DNA of 46,673 nt from JBEKYD01 sp049509915 (GCA_049509915.1 JBEKZL010000033.1:1-46673); one strand, 5' to 3'. Numbered from the stretch's first letter, positions 35,104 to 44,499 are shown. Notes: a model not told the origin generated them from the sequence alone. A program made the numbers and translations.

Positions 35104-36453
35104 TTACGCTTCCATCCCCATTTGCGTCAGCCGGTAGCGGAGAGCGTTGCGGGTGAGGCCCAGCAGGCGGGCGGCCTGGCTCTTGTTGCCGTCGGCGCGG
35201 CGCAGGGCTTCCTTCAGAATGTCCTGTTCGTACTGGTCGAGCGTCATGCCGTCCGGCAGGAAATGGGAATCGGAATTGGCGCGCGGGCGCGGGGCGGATT
35301 CCAGCCGGATATCGGCCGCGTCCAGAGCCGTTCCCGTACACATTACCAGGCCGCGCTCGATCACGTTCTCCAGCTCCCGCACGTTCCCCGGCCAGGGGTA
35401 GGCCACCAGCTTTTCCATTCCGGCCTCGGTGATGGATTCCACCCGCGAGCCGGAGTCCGGCGCCAGCTTGTGAATGAAATGGTTGGCCAGGAACGGAATG
35501 TCCTGCTTGCGTTCACGCAGCGGCGGGATATTGAGCGGCACCACGTTCAGGCGATAGTAAAGATCCTCGCGAAAGGCGCCCTGTTCCAGCGCCTCGCGCA
35601 GGTCCCGGTTGGTGGCGGCGACGACGCGCACGTCGATGTGCCGGGTGGTGTTGCTGCCCAGGCGCTCGAATTCGCGTTCCTGCAGAATGCGCAGCAGCTT
35701 CACCTGGATGGCGGCCGGCACGTCGCCGATCTCATCCAGAAACACGGTGCCCGTATCGGCCTGCTCGAACTTGCCCGGTTTGGAGGTGTTGGCGCCCGTG
35801 AACGCGCCTTTCTCGTAGCCGAACAGCTCGCTCTCCATCAGGTTTTCGGGGATGGCGGTGCAGTTGATCTTCACCAGCGGACGGTCGCGGCGCGGCGAGT
35901 GAAAGTGGATGGCGCGCGCAATCAGGTCCTTGCCCACCCCGCTTTCGCCCGCCAGCAGAACCGTGGCGCGGGTGGGCGCCACGCGCTCGATGGTAGCGAA
36001 GATTTCCTGCATGTTGGGACTGCGGCCGACGATGTTGTCAAATTCGTAGCGCCGCCCCAACTCGGCTTTCAACTGGCGGTTTTCGTCCCGCAAGGCGCGA
36101 ACTTCCAGCGCTTTCGCCACCACCTGCTGCAGATGGTCGAAACCGAACGGCTTGAGCAGGAAATCGGTGGCCCCCGCCTTCATGGCTTCCACCGCCGTTT
36201 CCACGCTGCCGAAGGCAGTCATCATGATCACCGGCACATGGGCGTTTTGCAGGCGGACCTTGGAAAGAAACTCGAGCCCATCCATGCGGGGCAGTTTCAG
36301 ATCGGTCAGCACCAGGTCGGCCCGGTCCACGACGCGGATGCCTTCCTCGGCCGTGGCGGCCAGGTCCACGTCGTAACCGGCCGACGCGAGCTGCAGCTGG
36401 AGGACGCGGCGGAGCTTTTCTTCGTCTTCGACAACCAGAATGCGCTTCTTCAT
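35104..36453 (-). CDS. NtrC-family sigma54-dependent response regulator
   Basis: A 449-residue activator. Receiver domain (about 1-115) has the acidic pocket VVEDEEK and phospho-acceptor Asp51 (VLTDLKLPRMDG). The AAA+ domain (about 140-380) has Walker A GESGVGKD, the sigma54-contact loop GAFTGA, Walker B GTVFLDEIGD and an arginine-finger region. The C-terminal Fis-type helix-turn-helix (NKSQAARLLGLTRNALRYR) binds upstream activator sites. Its ATG overlaps the stop of the kinase gene at 36450-36453, so the pair is coexpressed. Partial copies of its 3' end occur at 33777 and 31850. The regulon is unknown. Confidence 0.93.
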   Translation of the reverse strand: MKKRILVVEDEEKLRRVLQLQLASAGYDVDLAATAEEGIRVVDRADLVLTDLKLPRMDGLEFLSKVRLQNAHVPVIMMTAFGSVETAVEAMKAGATDFLLKPFGFDHLQQVVAKALEVRALRDENRQLKAELGRRYEFDNIVGRSPNMQEIFATIERVAPTRATVLLAGESGVGKDLIARAIHFHSPRRDRPLVKINCTAIPENLMESELFGYEKGAFTGANTSKPGKFEQADTGTVFLDEIGDVPAAIQVKLLRILQEREFERLGSNTTRHIDVRVVAATNRDLREALEQGAFREDLYYRLNVVPLNIPPLRERKQDIPFLANHFIHKLAPDSGSRVESITEAGMEKLVAYPWPGNVRELENVIERGLVMCTGTALDAADIRLESAPRPRANSDSHFLPDGMTLDQYEQDILKEALRRADGNKSQAARLLGLTRNALRYRLTQMGMEA

Positions 36454-37700
36454 GAGGCCGTCGTCAGTCGCTCCATCGGCAGCAGCACGTGAAACACGCT
36501 GCCTTTGCCCGCTTCGCTCTCCACGGTTATTTTACCGCCGTGTTCATCCACGATTTTCGCCACAATGGCCAGGCCCAACCCAACCCCGCCGGGCTTGGTG
36601 GTGAAGAACGGATTGAAGATGTTGTTTCGGTTTTCGGGCTGGATTCCCGAGCCGCGGTCGATCACCGCCACTTCGGCCTGGCCGCCGTCGGCGCGGGTTT
36701 TCACCGTCACCGCGCCGCCCGCCGGAGAGGCCTGGGCGGCGTTCAGCACCAGGTTGTAGAACACTCGTTCCATCAGCTCGGCATCGAAGCCGAATGCCGG
36801 CATGTCGAGCTGGTAATTGCGATAGATTGAGATTCCGGGCGCTTCGCGTTCGGCCAGGGCGATGGCGCGGTCGAGCGTTTGGGCGAGGTCGGCGGTCTCC
36901 AGGCGCAGCTCGATGGGCCGGGCGAACTGCAAAAAGCGCGTGATCAACGAATTGGCGCGCTCCACTTCAGCCACGATGAAACCGGCCATTTCGCGCGCTA
37001 CTTCGTTTTCCACGGCGACCGCTTGCGCCAGCATCTCGGCCGAGCCGCGGATGGTGCCCATCGGATTGCGCAGCTCGTGGGCCAGTCCGGCCGAAAGTTG
37101 GCCCAGGGCGGCCAGGCGGTCGGAGCGGCGAATGGCGTCTTCGGCGGCGTGAAGCTGGCGGTTGGCTTGGGCCAGTTGCTCGGCCGCGCGCCGGTAGTTC
37201 TCTTTTTGCGCCCTCAGGTCTTCGGCCAGGGCGTTGGTCAGAACGCCCACCACGATCAGGAACACCACGCTCCCGATGAGCGCGTTCACGTCGTCCTGAT
37301 CCAGATAGTATTCGTGCAGGTATAAGAACGACAGCCATCCCCCGGAAGCGGCCACCGCTACCGCCAGGGTCGCTCCCAGCCCCAGCGCGGTAGCCGCCGC
37401 AATCACCGGCAGCGCCATCACGATCCAATAATGGCTGGTCAAGCTGCCGGTGGTACCGATCAACAGGTAGGCGAGGGCGATTTTCACCAGCAGCGCGACG
37501 GTATGGCCGCGGCCCGAGTTCAAAGCCGGAATGCGGGGCTCGGCCACCTGCACCGCCGCCAGCGCCAAAAACGCCGCCAACGGCTGGATCCCCGGGTCGC
37601 GGGTAGCGCTAAATATGAGCGTGGCGGCCAGCAAGGCCCATACCACCATGTCGTGCGGCCGGATCCACCGGCCCGCCGCGGGCGCGTCCACGCGTGTCAT
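36450..37700 (-). CDS. Membrane sensor histidine kinase (ZraS/AtoS-like)
   Basis: A 416-residue kinase with five or six N-terminal membrane helices (about residues 15-165, including LAYLLIGTTGSLTSHYWIVM and LIGSVVFLIVVGVL), a coiled-coil linker (ENYRRAAEQLAQANRQLHA), the phospho-acceptor box LAHELRNPMGTI (His about 213), and a HATPase domain with N-box NLVLNAAQAS, G1 DRGSGI and G2 GGVGLGLAI. There is no periplasmic or PAS sensor domain, so the membrane helices themselves are probably the sensory part. It partners the regulator at 35104 through a 4-base overlap and diverges from the S1 gene. Confidence 0.9.
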   Translation of the reverse strand: MTRVDAPAAGRWIRPHDMVVWALLAATLIFSATRDPGIQPLAAFLALAAVQVAEPRIPALNSGRGHTVALLVKIALAYLLIGTTGSLTSHYWIVMALPVIAAATALGLGATLAVAVAASGGWLSFLYLHEYYLDQDDVNALIGSVVFLIVVGVLTNALAEDLRAQKENYRRAAEQLAQANRQLHAAEDAIRRSDRLAALGQLSAGLAHELRNPMGTIRGSAEMLAQAVAVENEVAREMAGFIVAEVERANSLITRFLQFARPIELRLETADLAQTLDRAIALAEREAPGISIYRNYQLDMPAFGFDAELMERVFYNLVLNAAQASPAGGAVTVKTRADGGQAEVAVIDRGSGIQPENRNNIFNPFFTTKPGGVGLGLAIVAKIVDEHGGKITVESEAGKGSVFHVLLPMERLTTAS

Positions 37701-37738
37701 CTCAGTCGGGATTATGCCACAATAGTGTCGTAAGTCTC

Positions 37739-39448
37739 ATGCTTAACATCAGTATTGTGGCCCGGGAGCCGTCAGCCGACCCCGAAGTTCCCACGACACC
37801 CACACCAGGCGAATCTTTCGCCGATATTCTGAACCAATACGAGCACGCGCATTCCCATAAGTCCGAATCGGGCGGTAGTGGGTTGGAAGGCACGGTGGTG
37901 ACCGTGACGGATACCTCGGTGCTGGTGGATATTGGCCTGAAAATCGAAGGCATCATTCCGCTCGAGGAATTTACCAAGGCCGGTGAAACCGTCCAGCGTG
38001 GCGACAAAGTTGCCGTTTCCAATAAAGGCCGCGGCCCCGAAGGGTATTACGAGCTCACCAAGATCCGAGTGGAGCGGCCCAAGGATTGGTCGTCGCTCGA
38101 AAAGGCGTTCGCCGATAAAACTCCCATCGCGGGCGTGGTCTCGGCCGTGGTAAAAGGCGGCTTGAGCTTGGACGTGGGCGTGCGCGCCTTCCTGCCCGCA
38201 TCGCGCAGCGGGGCGCGGGATGCCGCCGAAATGGAAAAGCTGGTCGGCCAGGAAATCCGTTGCCGCGTGATCAAGCTGGAAGTGGCCGAAGAAGACGTGG
38301 TGGTGGACCGCAGGGCGGTGCTCGAGGACGAGGAGCGCGCTGCCAAAGATCGCCGCTATACCGAAATCAAGGAAGGCGAAACCGTGTCTGGCGCCGTCCG
38401 CAGCCTGACCGAATACGGTGCGTTCGTCGATATCGGCGGCATCGACGCCCTGCTGCACGTGGCCGATATATCCTGGGCGCGCATTGCCAAGCCCGCCGAC
38501 GTGCTTTCGGTGGGGCAGGTTGTGGAAGCGCGTGTGCTTAAGGTCGACCTAGCCCGAAAACGCGTCTCCATCGGCATGAAGCAGCTCCAGCCCCACCCCT
38601 GGGAGTTGGTGGGCGAAAAATACAAAACCGGCGACCGGGTAAAGGGTTCGGTCACCCGCGTGGCCGAATTTGGGGCTTTCGTCGAAATCGAAAAAGGTGT
38701 CGAGGGCCTGATTCACCTTTCCGAAATGTCGTGGTCGAAGAAGGTGCGCAAGCCGGCCGACGTGGTCAAGCCCGGCGACCAGGTGGAAGTGGTGGTACTC
38801 GGCGTAAACCAGGCCGAACGGCGCATTTCCCTCGGGCTGAAACAAGCCCTGGGCGATCCCTGGGCCGAAGCGGCGCAGAAGTATGCGGTGGGCGCGGTGG
38901 TGGAAGGCCCGGTCACCAGCCTTCAGAAGTTCGGCGCGTTCCTGCAGTTGGCCGAGGGCGTGGAAGGCATGATCCACATCGGCGACATCAGCGCCGCCAA
39001 GCGCCTCAACCATCCCCAGGAAGAGCTCAAAATGGGCCAGGTGGTGAAGGCCCAGGTGCTCGAACTGGACGTGGCCAAGCGCCGCCTGCGTCTGGGCATG
39101 AAGCAGCTCGTGCCCACCAGCCTGGACGAATACATCGCCGAGCACAAAGTGGGCGACATTGTGACCGGGCGCGTTCTGGACGCTTCCGGCAGCCGCGCCA
39201 AGCTCGAGCTGGGTGAAGGCGTAATGGCGATCTGCCGCCTCAAGAGCGAAGCCGGCAATGCCACCGGCAAGCGCGCCGAAAGCAAAGCCGACCTGTCGTC
39301 GCTAAGCGAAATGCTGGCCGCCAAATGGAAGAGCGGCGGCGCCTCCGGCGCCAGCGACGACCAATCGCTGCGATCCGGCCAGTTGCGCAGCTTCAAAATC
39401 GTTGCCCTGGATCCGGCGGGGAAGAAAATCGAAGTGGAACCGGCGTAG
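37739..39448 (+). CDS. rpsA: S1-domain protein with six repeats (ribosomal protein S1 type)
   Basis: A 569-residue protein from ATG 37739. The N-terminus (ESFADILNQYEHAH) has the usual S1 leader, followed by six S1 repeats beginning roughly at GTVVTVTDTSVLVDIG, GVVSAVVKGGLSLDVG, GAVRSLTEYGAFVDIG, GSVTRVAEFGAFVEI, GPVTSLQKFGAFLQL and GRVLDASGSRAKLEL. Repeats one and two are the degenerate ribosome-docking type; three to five have the RNA-binding aromatic core (YGAF/FGAF and HxxDIS). This is the architecture of a full ribosomal S1. As another S1 gene starts at 791, one may be the ribosomal copy and the other a paralogue; the typical leader and complete set favour this one. No clear ribosome site precedes the start. 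Confidence 0.85.
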   Translation: MLNISIVAREPSADPEVPTTPTPGESFADILNQYEHAHSHKSESGGSGLEGTVVTVTDTSVLVDIGLKIEGIIPLEEFTKAGETVQRGDKVAVSNKGRGPEGYYELTKIRVERPKDWSSLEKAFADKTPIAGVVSAVVKGGLSLDVGVRAFLPASRSGARDAAEMEKLVGQEIRCRVIKLEVAEEDVVVDRRAVLEDEERAAKDRRYTEIKEGETVSGAVRSLTEYGAFVDIGGIDALLHVADISWARIAKPADVLSVGQVVEARVLKVDLARKRVSIGMKQLQPHPWELVGEKYKTGDRVKGSVTRVAEFGAFVEIEKGVEGLIHLSEMSWSKKVRKPADVVKPGDQVEVVVLGVNQAERRISLGLKQALGDPWAEAAQKYAVGAVVEGPVTSLQKFGAFLQLAEGVEGMIHIGDISAAKRLNHPQEELKMGQVVKAQVLELDVAKRRLRLGMKQLVPTSLDEYIAEHKVGDIVTGRVLDASGSRAKLELGEGVMAICRLKSEAGNATGKRAESKADLSSLSEMLAAKWKSGGASGASDDQSLRSGQLRSFKIVALDPAGKKIEVEPA

Positions 39449-39486
39449 CGGTAGAAGCTCAGGGCTCAGGCGCGGCGATAAGGATT

Positions 39487-39664
39487 GTGCGCAGGCAACT
39501 TCTGCTCAAGGTTATTGGCGGTGCCGCGGATGCCAACATCCTTTGCCGAACGTGTGAAGGGCTGCCGTCACATTTTCACGAAGCCGGAGGTTGCCGGGAT
39601 TCTCAATCTGCAACTGCGCGGAGCGCTGGCTAAGTCGTGCCGGGTCAAGCAAGTGCTCGAATGA
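39487..39664 (+). pseudogene. hicA: HicA-type toxin relic
   Basis: From GTG 39487 one frame gives RRQLLLKVIGGAADANI, the N-terminus of a HicA subfamily. After an internal loss another frame gives ERVKGCRHIFTKPEVAGILN, ALAKSCRVKQVLE and a stop at 39662-39664. The middle of the fold (about 10 residues) is missing and the expected catalytic GSH is GCR, so the toxin would be dead even without the frameshift. The TGA overlaps the hicB start by four bases (ATGA), the normal hicAB arrangement. Confidence 0.65.
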
Positions 39665-39806
39665 CGAAATACGCGATCATCCTGTACTGGAGCACGACAA
39701 CGAGGCATTCATAGCGGAAGTACCGGAATTGCCGGGTTGCGTCGCGGACGGTCCCACAAGGCAGGAAGCGCTCGCGAAACGCCGAGGAGCAGTTGCTCGG
39801 CATTGA
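39661..39806 (+). pseudogene. hicB: HicB antitoxin relic, N-terminal part
   Basis: ATG 39661 gives MTKYAIILYW and then runs out of frame to a stop. A second frame carries EHDNEAFIAEVPELPGC and VADGPTRQEALA, the hallmark N-terminal domain of HicB. A few bases are missing near 39690-39695 (expected WSxEHDNEAF). After QEALA the similarity ends, and the DNA-binding half is absent. With the hicA relic this is a decayed toxin-antitoxin locus. Confidence 0.7.
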
Positions 39807-39921
39807 ACTTGGCAGCTTAAGTTCTCCCGGTTTGTGACCGATATGTGAAACGAGGGGCAGGTCCGGTCTGATCCCTCGAGGACGGCGGCCGCTGCCGCAA
39901 CCCTCGGGCAGTAAGGAAAGC

Positions 39922-41454
39922 ATGAAACGAGTCGGGTTCATTGGACGGATGCTATTGGCCTTGGGCGCACTCGTGGCGATTGGAGGACTGCACTCTCTGG
40001 GGGCCATCTGGGAGCTGAGGATGGTCAGCGCGGAGCTGACGCGTGCCATCCGCTATCATTCGCCTCGAATCGACTATTCCCAGGGCCTTCGCGCCACGTC
40101 TTCGGAGATGATTGCCCGCCAACAGCAGAGCGCGCTCCATGCCGCGCAACACGATCAGGCCGCGATGGAACGGGACATCAAGGCATGGTACGCCGCCGAC
40201 AAGCGGGCACATGAAATGGCCGATACGGTAATGCCATTGCTGGAGGAAGACCCCGGAGGCGCGTGGCAGCTGAACCGGGTCGAAGCCGCCTAGGCAGCGT
40301 GCGAACCGCGGGCGGCTGCCTTCATGGGTCTGGTGCGGAGCGGCAAACTGGACGAGCTCGGGCCTCTGTTGGACAAGATAGATCCCTGCATCAAAGAGAT
40401 GGACGAGGCCGGAGCGGCGTTGCGGGATACCGGGCGCGAGAGGCTCAAACAGGCCGGTGAGCGGTCCGGCCTGATCAACATGGCCGGCTTGTGGGTTGCT
40501 TCCTTTGCGGCATTGCTGTTCCTGACGGTGATTGGTGTAGCGATCCGGTTGGCGCGCCGAGCGGGTGAGCTGCTGAAAAGCGGTATCCTGGGCGTTTACA
40601 AAGGAGCCAACCAGGTCGCCTCGGCGGCTGCCTCAGTCTCCGAGACCAGCCAAGCCCTGGCTCTGGGCGCCAAATCCAGGGGAACCGTCCTGGCCGGTAG
40701 TAACACAATCGCCGCGAGCGAGAAGGTGAACGAAAGCGCGAAGCTCAACCAGGCCAACGCCCAGACCGCGGTCGAACTCGTTACCCAGACGCAGTGCACG
40801 ATCGGCGAGACGGGCCAGGCGCTCGATCAGACCGTCGCGGCGATGAAGGAGCAGATCGTTTCCAGCGCCAAGATCTCCCACATCATCAAGGTAATCAACG
40901 AGATCGCGTTTCAAACCAATTTGCTTGCCCTGAATGCGTCGGTGGAAGCCGCTCGCGCGGGTCAGGCCGACTGGGCTTCGCCGTGGTGGCCGACGAAGTG
41001 CGCCGCCTTGCCCGCCGTTCAGCGGAGGCTGCGGAAGATACCGCGGCCCTGATCGAGGAGTCGATCGCCAAGTCCAATCCAAGCGGGGCGAAGGTCGACC
41101 GGACTGCGCGGTCTTTCCAAACTATCGCGCAGCAGTCGAACCGGGTGAAGGAACTTGGTGAACGAGATATGCACCGCGAGCCAGGAACAAACGCAATATG
41201 TGTTCCAATTCTCGGAAGCGATTCGATCCTCCGAGCAAATGCTGAGCGAAGGTAGCCAGAGGAACGCCTCCGCCTCCGCCGCGCTGATTTCCGAGTCCGA
41301 GGTTTTGAAGGATCTGGTTGAGCATCTGATCGTGTTTGTGCAGGGCGGACGCCAGGGAAAGAACGGACGCAAACGGCCCGGCGCCGCCAACTACGGACGG
41401 CGGCGCGCCGACACGCCGCGAGCCGCAGCCCTCGCCAGCACTACCGGGTCATAA
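39922..41454 (+). pseudogene. Methyl-accepting chemotaxis protein, degenerate
   Basis: From ATG 39922 the frame encodes an N-terminal membrane helix (IGRMLLALGALVAIGG) and a four-helix-bundle-like sensor, broken by in-frame TAG 40291-40293 (RVEAA, stop, AACEPRAAAF). The same frame continues through a second membrane helix (VASFAALLFLTVIGVAI) into the signalling domain (VINEIAFQTNLLALNASVEA). A one-base loss near 40968 (QAGLGF expected) moves GFAVVADEVRRLARRSAEAA to another frame, and an extra T near 41155 returns it (NEICTASQEQTQYVFQF). Correcting all three gives a full-length receptor of about 510 residues. The hairpin tip is well conserved, so the loss looks recent. Confidence 0.8.
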
Positions 41455-41473
41455 CAGGACGGCCCGCTCTCCC

Positions 41474-42841
41474 TCACAGCGGCAGCCTGAACCGCGCCAC
41501 GCAGCCTGCCGCACCGGCGCGGTTTTCCAGAATCAGCGCACCGCCGTGGCCCTCGGCGATCTTGCGGCTCAGCACCAGGCCGATGCCGCTGCCGCCGGGT
41601 TTGGTGGTGAAGAAGGGAACGAACAGGTTGGCCGTGCCGGCCAGACCCGGGCCGTCGTCGATCACGCGGATCTCGAGCATCGAGCCGTCGCGGCGCCAAC
41701 CGATGCCAACCGCGCCGCCGGTCGAAAGCGACGCGTCCGTGGCGTTGCGCAACAGGTTGATCAGCACCTGCTCCAACTGGTCGGGATCGGCTTGCACAGT
41801 GATCTGCGGGCCGGCTTCCATCGCCACCGGCAGCCGGGTTTCCAGTCGCGCGGCCCTTTCCACCGCCTCGGCCACGTTCAGGGGCTGCAGCGTCGGGCGC
41901 GGCAGCTTCGCCAGCCGCGCGTAGGCGCCGATGAAGCGGCTCAGGCTGTCGGACCGCGACGTAATCACACTCAATCCGCGCCGCATGTCGTCACGCCAAT
42001 CCTCCGCCATGGTCTCTCGCGCCAGCATGCTTTCGAGCGACCCCGCAATCGATTTGATGGGCGCCAGCGAGTTGTTCAGCTCGTGGCCGAGCACCCGCAC
42101 AAGCCGCTGCCACGCTTCCAGCTCCTGTTCGCTCAGGGCCTTGGTGAGGTCGCTGATCACCACCAGTTCCAGCGGCAGGCCGCGCTCCCGCACGCGCGTG
42201 CGGCGAACTCCCCAGCGCCCCGCGCCGCCGGGAAACACGGCTTCAAAGGTGGTCTGCTCCGGCCCCCGCAGGCAGGCGTCGAGGCCCAGTTCCCCGGCGC
42301 TGCGGCCCAGCAGTTTTTCCGGCCCTGCGTCCAGCAGCCGCTCGCCGGCGCGATTGGCCAGGCGCAGGCGCTCGCGCTCGTCGAAGGCAAAGACGGCCAC
42401 GTCGATTTCCCGCATCACCGTGCGCAGCAGGGTGGTGGCTTCCATGGCGCCGAGCCGCTGCTCGCGCAGTGTGCTGCCCAGGTTGTTCACCTCGCGCATC
42501 ACTTCGGCCAGGGCATCGTTGGGCCGGGCCGCGCGGCCGCGCACGGAAAAATCGCCCTCGCGCAAAGCCGCCAGCAGGTTCGATACGGTTTGCAGCGGGA
42601 AGACCACCCGCTCCCGCAGTGCAAAAGCCACGCCGATCCATACCGCCGCGATCAGCACCGTCAGCACCCACGGTTTCCCGCCGACGTCCAGTAAGCGCAG
42701 CCACCGGCCGCCGCGCACGTCCGACCATAGCAGCACCAGCGCGCACAGCGAACCCGGCAACCCGGCCAGTACGGCCAGCAGCACGATGCGATCCTGGAAA
42801 CTCAGCCTTTCGGTTTTGGTCGGGCGGGCCATCGTCGGCAC
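41474..42841 (-). CDS. NtrY-like sensor histidine kinase (HAMP-PAS-HisKA-HATPase)
   Basis: A 455-residue kinase. Two membrane helices (about 18-44 and 54-75, WVLTVLIAAVWIGVAFAL) enclose a short periplasmic loop. A HAMP-like linker (PLQTVSNLLAALREGDFSVR), a PAS domain (about 140-235, DVAVFAFDERERLRLANRAG), the phospho-acceptor VLGHELNNSLAPIKSI (His about 258) and a HATPase with NLLRNATDAS, DDGPGL and GGSGIGL follow. H-E-L-N-N is the NtrY/NtrB-type box. The PAS domain suggests cytoplasmic redox or ligand sensing. It follows the regulator gene by 21 bases and forms a pair with it. Confidence 0.9.
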   Translation of the reverse strand: MPTMARPTKTERLSFQDRIVLLAVLAGLPGSLCALVLLWSDVRGGRWLRLLDVGGKPWVLTVLIAAVWIGVAFALRERVVFPLQTVSNLLAALREGDFSVRGRAARPNDALAEVMREVNNLGSTLREQRLGAMEATTLLRTVMREIDVAVFAFDERERLRLANRAGERLLDAGPEKLLGRSAGELGLDACLRGPEQTTFEAVFPGGAGRWGVRRTRVRERGLPLELVVISDLTKALSEQELEAWQRLVRVLGHELNNSLAPIKSIAGSLESMLARETMAEDWRDDMRRGLSVITSRSDSLSRFIGAYARLAKLPRPTLQPLNVAEAVERAARLETRLPVAMEAGPQITVQADPDQLEQVLINLLRNATDASLSTGGAVGIGWRRDGSMLEIRVIDDGPGLAGTANLFVPFFTTKPGGSGIGLVLSRKIAEGHGGALILENRAGAAGCVARFRLPL

Positions 42842-42862
42842 TACCGTCGGCTCAAACCTCGA

Positions 42863-44242
42863 TCACGACAGCCCATAACGCTGCAAGCGGCGGTACAGCG
42901 CACTGCGGCTCACGCCCAGGGCTTCGGCGGCGTGGCTCACATTGCCGTTGAACCGCGCCAGGGCCTTCTTGATCAGCAGCGCTTCCACTTCCTCCAGGCT
43001 CATCTCTTCGAGCTTCGGCGGGCCTTCGCGCCCGGTACGCAAACCCAGGTCGGCCGCGCGGATAGTCTCCCCTTGCGCCATCAGCACGGCCCGCTCCACG
43101 GCGTGGTCGAGCTCGCGCACGTTCCCCGGCCAGGTGTGCGCCAGCAGGGCTTTCACAGCGCCTTCCTCGAATCCGGCGATGGCCTTGCGGTAATGGCCTT
43201 TGTGCTGCGCCAGAAAGTGGCCGGCCAGCGGCGGAATATCTTCGCGGCGGTCGCGCAACGGCGGCAGGTGTATTTCGATGGTATTCAACCGGAAGAGCAG
43301 GTCCTGGCGGAACCGGCCCCCCTCCACCGCCGCGTTCAAGTCCGCATTGGTGGCGGAGAATACGCGTACGTCCACGCGGCGGTTCTTCGACGAGCCGACC
43401 CGTTCGAATTCGCCGGTTTCGAGCGACCGCAACAGCTTGGCCTGCAGCGGCAGCGAGACGTTAGCGATCTCATCGAGAAAGAGCGTGCCGCCATCGGCCA
43501 TTTCGAATCGCCCCACCCGGTCCGTCTTGGCGTCGGTAAACGCGCCCTTGACGTGGCCGTACAGCTCGCTTTCGAAAATGCCCTCGGCCAGACCGCCCGT
43601 ATTCACCGTCACCAGCGGCCTGGTGGCGCGCAGCGAGGCGTTGTGCAGGGTTTTGGCCACCAGCCCCTTGCCGGTGCCGTTTTCGCCGGTGATCAGAACA
43701 TTGGCGTCCGACGGCCCCACCCGCGCGATCACTTCCAGCACCGGGCGCATAGCCGCCGATTGCGCCACCAGCTCCGGAAACCGTTCCGCCCGCAGCTCAC
43801 GGTTTTCGGCTTCGAGGCGCTGCCCGGTCCGCAACGCCCTCCCCAGCTCGATCTGGGTCCGTAAAATGGTGGCCAGCCGCGCGTTCTCCCAGGGCTTCTG
43901 GATGAAGTCGCGCGCCCCCCGCCGCATCGCTTCCACCGCCAGCTCGACCGATCCCCAGGCCGTCATCACGATCACCGGTAAGGTAGTGTCCAGGTTCTGA
44001 ATCCGCTCCAGCAACTCCAGCCCCTCCTGCCCCGAGGTGGTGTCGCGGGCGTAGTTCAGGTCCATCAGCACCGCGTCGAAATCGCGCGATTCAATGGCCG
44101 CCAGCGCCGCCGCGGGCGAGGTGGCCGTTTCCGCCCGATATCCCTCCCCTTTGATCAGCAGGCGAAGCGCCTCCAGCACATCCGGCTGGTCGTCGGCCAC
44201 AAGAATGGAAGGAATAGACCCGGCATTTTTCGTTTGCGCCAT
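42863..44242 (-). CDS. NtrC-family response regulator with GAFTDA loop
   Basis: A 459-residue activator. Receiver domain with Asp61 (AVLMDLNYARD), AAA+ domain with Walker A GENGTGKG, Walker B GTLFLDEIAN, and a C-terminal Fis-type helix-turn-helix (VSHAAEALGVSRSALYRRLQ). The sigma54-contact loop reads GAFTDA in place of the usual GAFTGA; I recall this variant from other NtrC-like proteins, so activity with sigma54 is likely but not certain. The nucleotide-binding loop GENGTGKG departs from GESGTGKE. It is the first gene of the pair with the NtrY-like kinase. Confidence 0.88.
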   Translation of the reverse strand: MAQTKNAGSIPSILVADDQPDVLEALRLLIKGEGYRAETATSPAAALAAIESRDFDAVLMDLNYARDTTSGQEGLELLERIQNLDTTLPVIVMTAWGSVELAVEAMRRGARDFIQKPWENARLATILRTQIELGRALRTGQRLEAENRELRAERFPELVAQSAAMRPVLEVIARVGPSDANVLITGENGTGKGLVAKTLHNASLRATRPLVTVNTGGLAEGIFESELYGHVKGAFTDAKTDRVGRFEMADGGTLFLDEIANVSLPLQAKLLRSLETGEFERVGSSKNRRVDVRVFSATNADLNAAVEGGRFRQDLLFRLNTIEIHLPPLRDRREDIPPLAGHFLAQHKGHYRKAIAGFEEGAVKALLAHTWPGNVRELDHAVERAVLMAQGETIRAADLGLRTGREGPPKLEEMSLEEVEALLIKKALARFNGNVSHAAEALGVSRSALYRRLQRYGLS

Positions 44243-44499
44243 CGGTTCTATCTATTGATAGCGCAAACTCGCATTCGCGGGTACGGCAAAGGGTTACGGC
44301 ATAAAAGCGGCGTGCCGTATCGCCGCTCAAAGAGCCCCTATTGGAACGATGCCTTTTGTCCGATACGTACTTCAGCAACGTTGTCCGCCAAAGTTACACG
44401 CCCGAGGGCATGGACGCGAGCTCGCCGTGGCTCCGGATACTGGCCTTCCGTAAAGGTCCGGGGCACGAAGCACAAGAACGATATGAGGATAAAGCCAAC
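44243..44499. other. Divergent region between regulator and chemoreceptor genes
   Basis: It contains a small dyad TATC-TATT-GATA near 44250-44261 just upstream of the regulator start and GAGGAT as ribosome site of the chemoreceptor. No sigma54 (-24/-12) promoter with GG-N10-GC spacing was found on either strand, and no gene is supported. Confidence 0.35.

Noticed and set aside
44243..44499. Sigma54 promoter between the regulator and chemoreceptor genes
   Set aside because: No GG and GC pair at the required 10-base distance in a TGGCAC/TTGC context on either strand.
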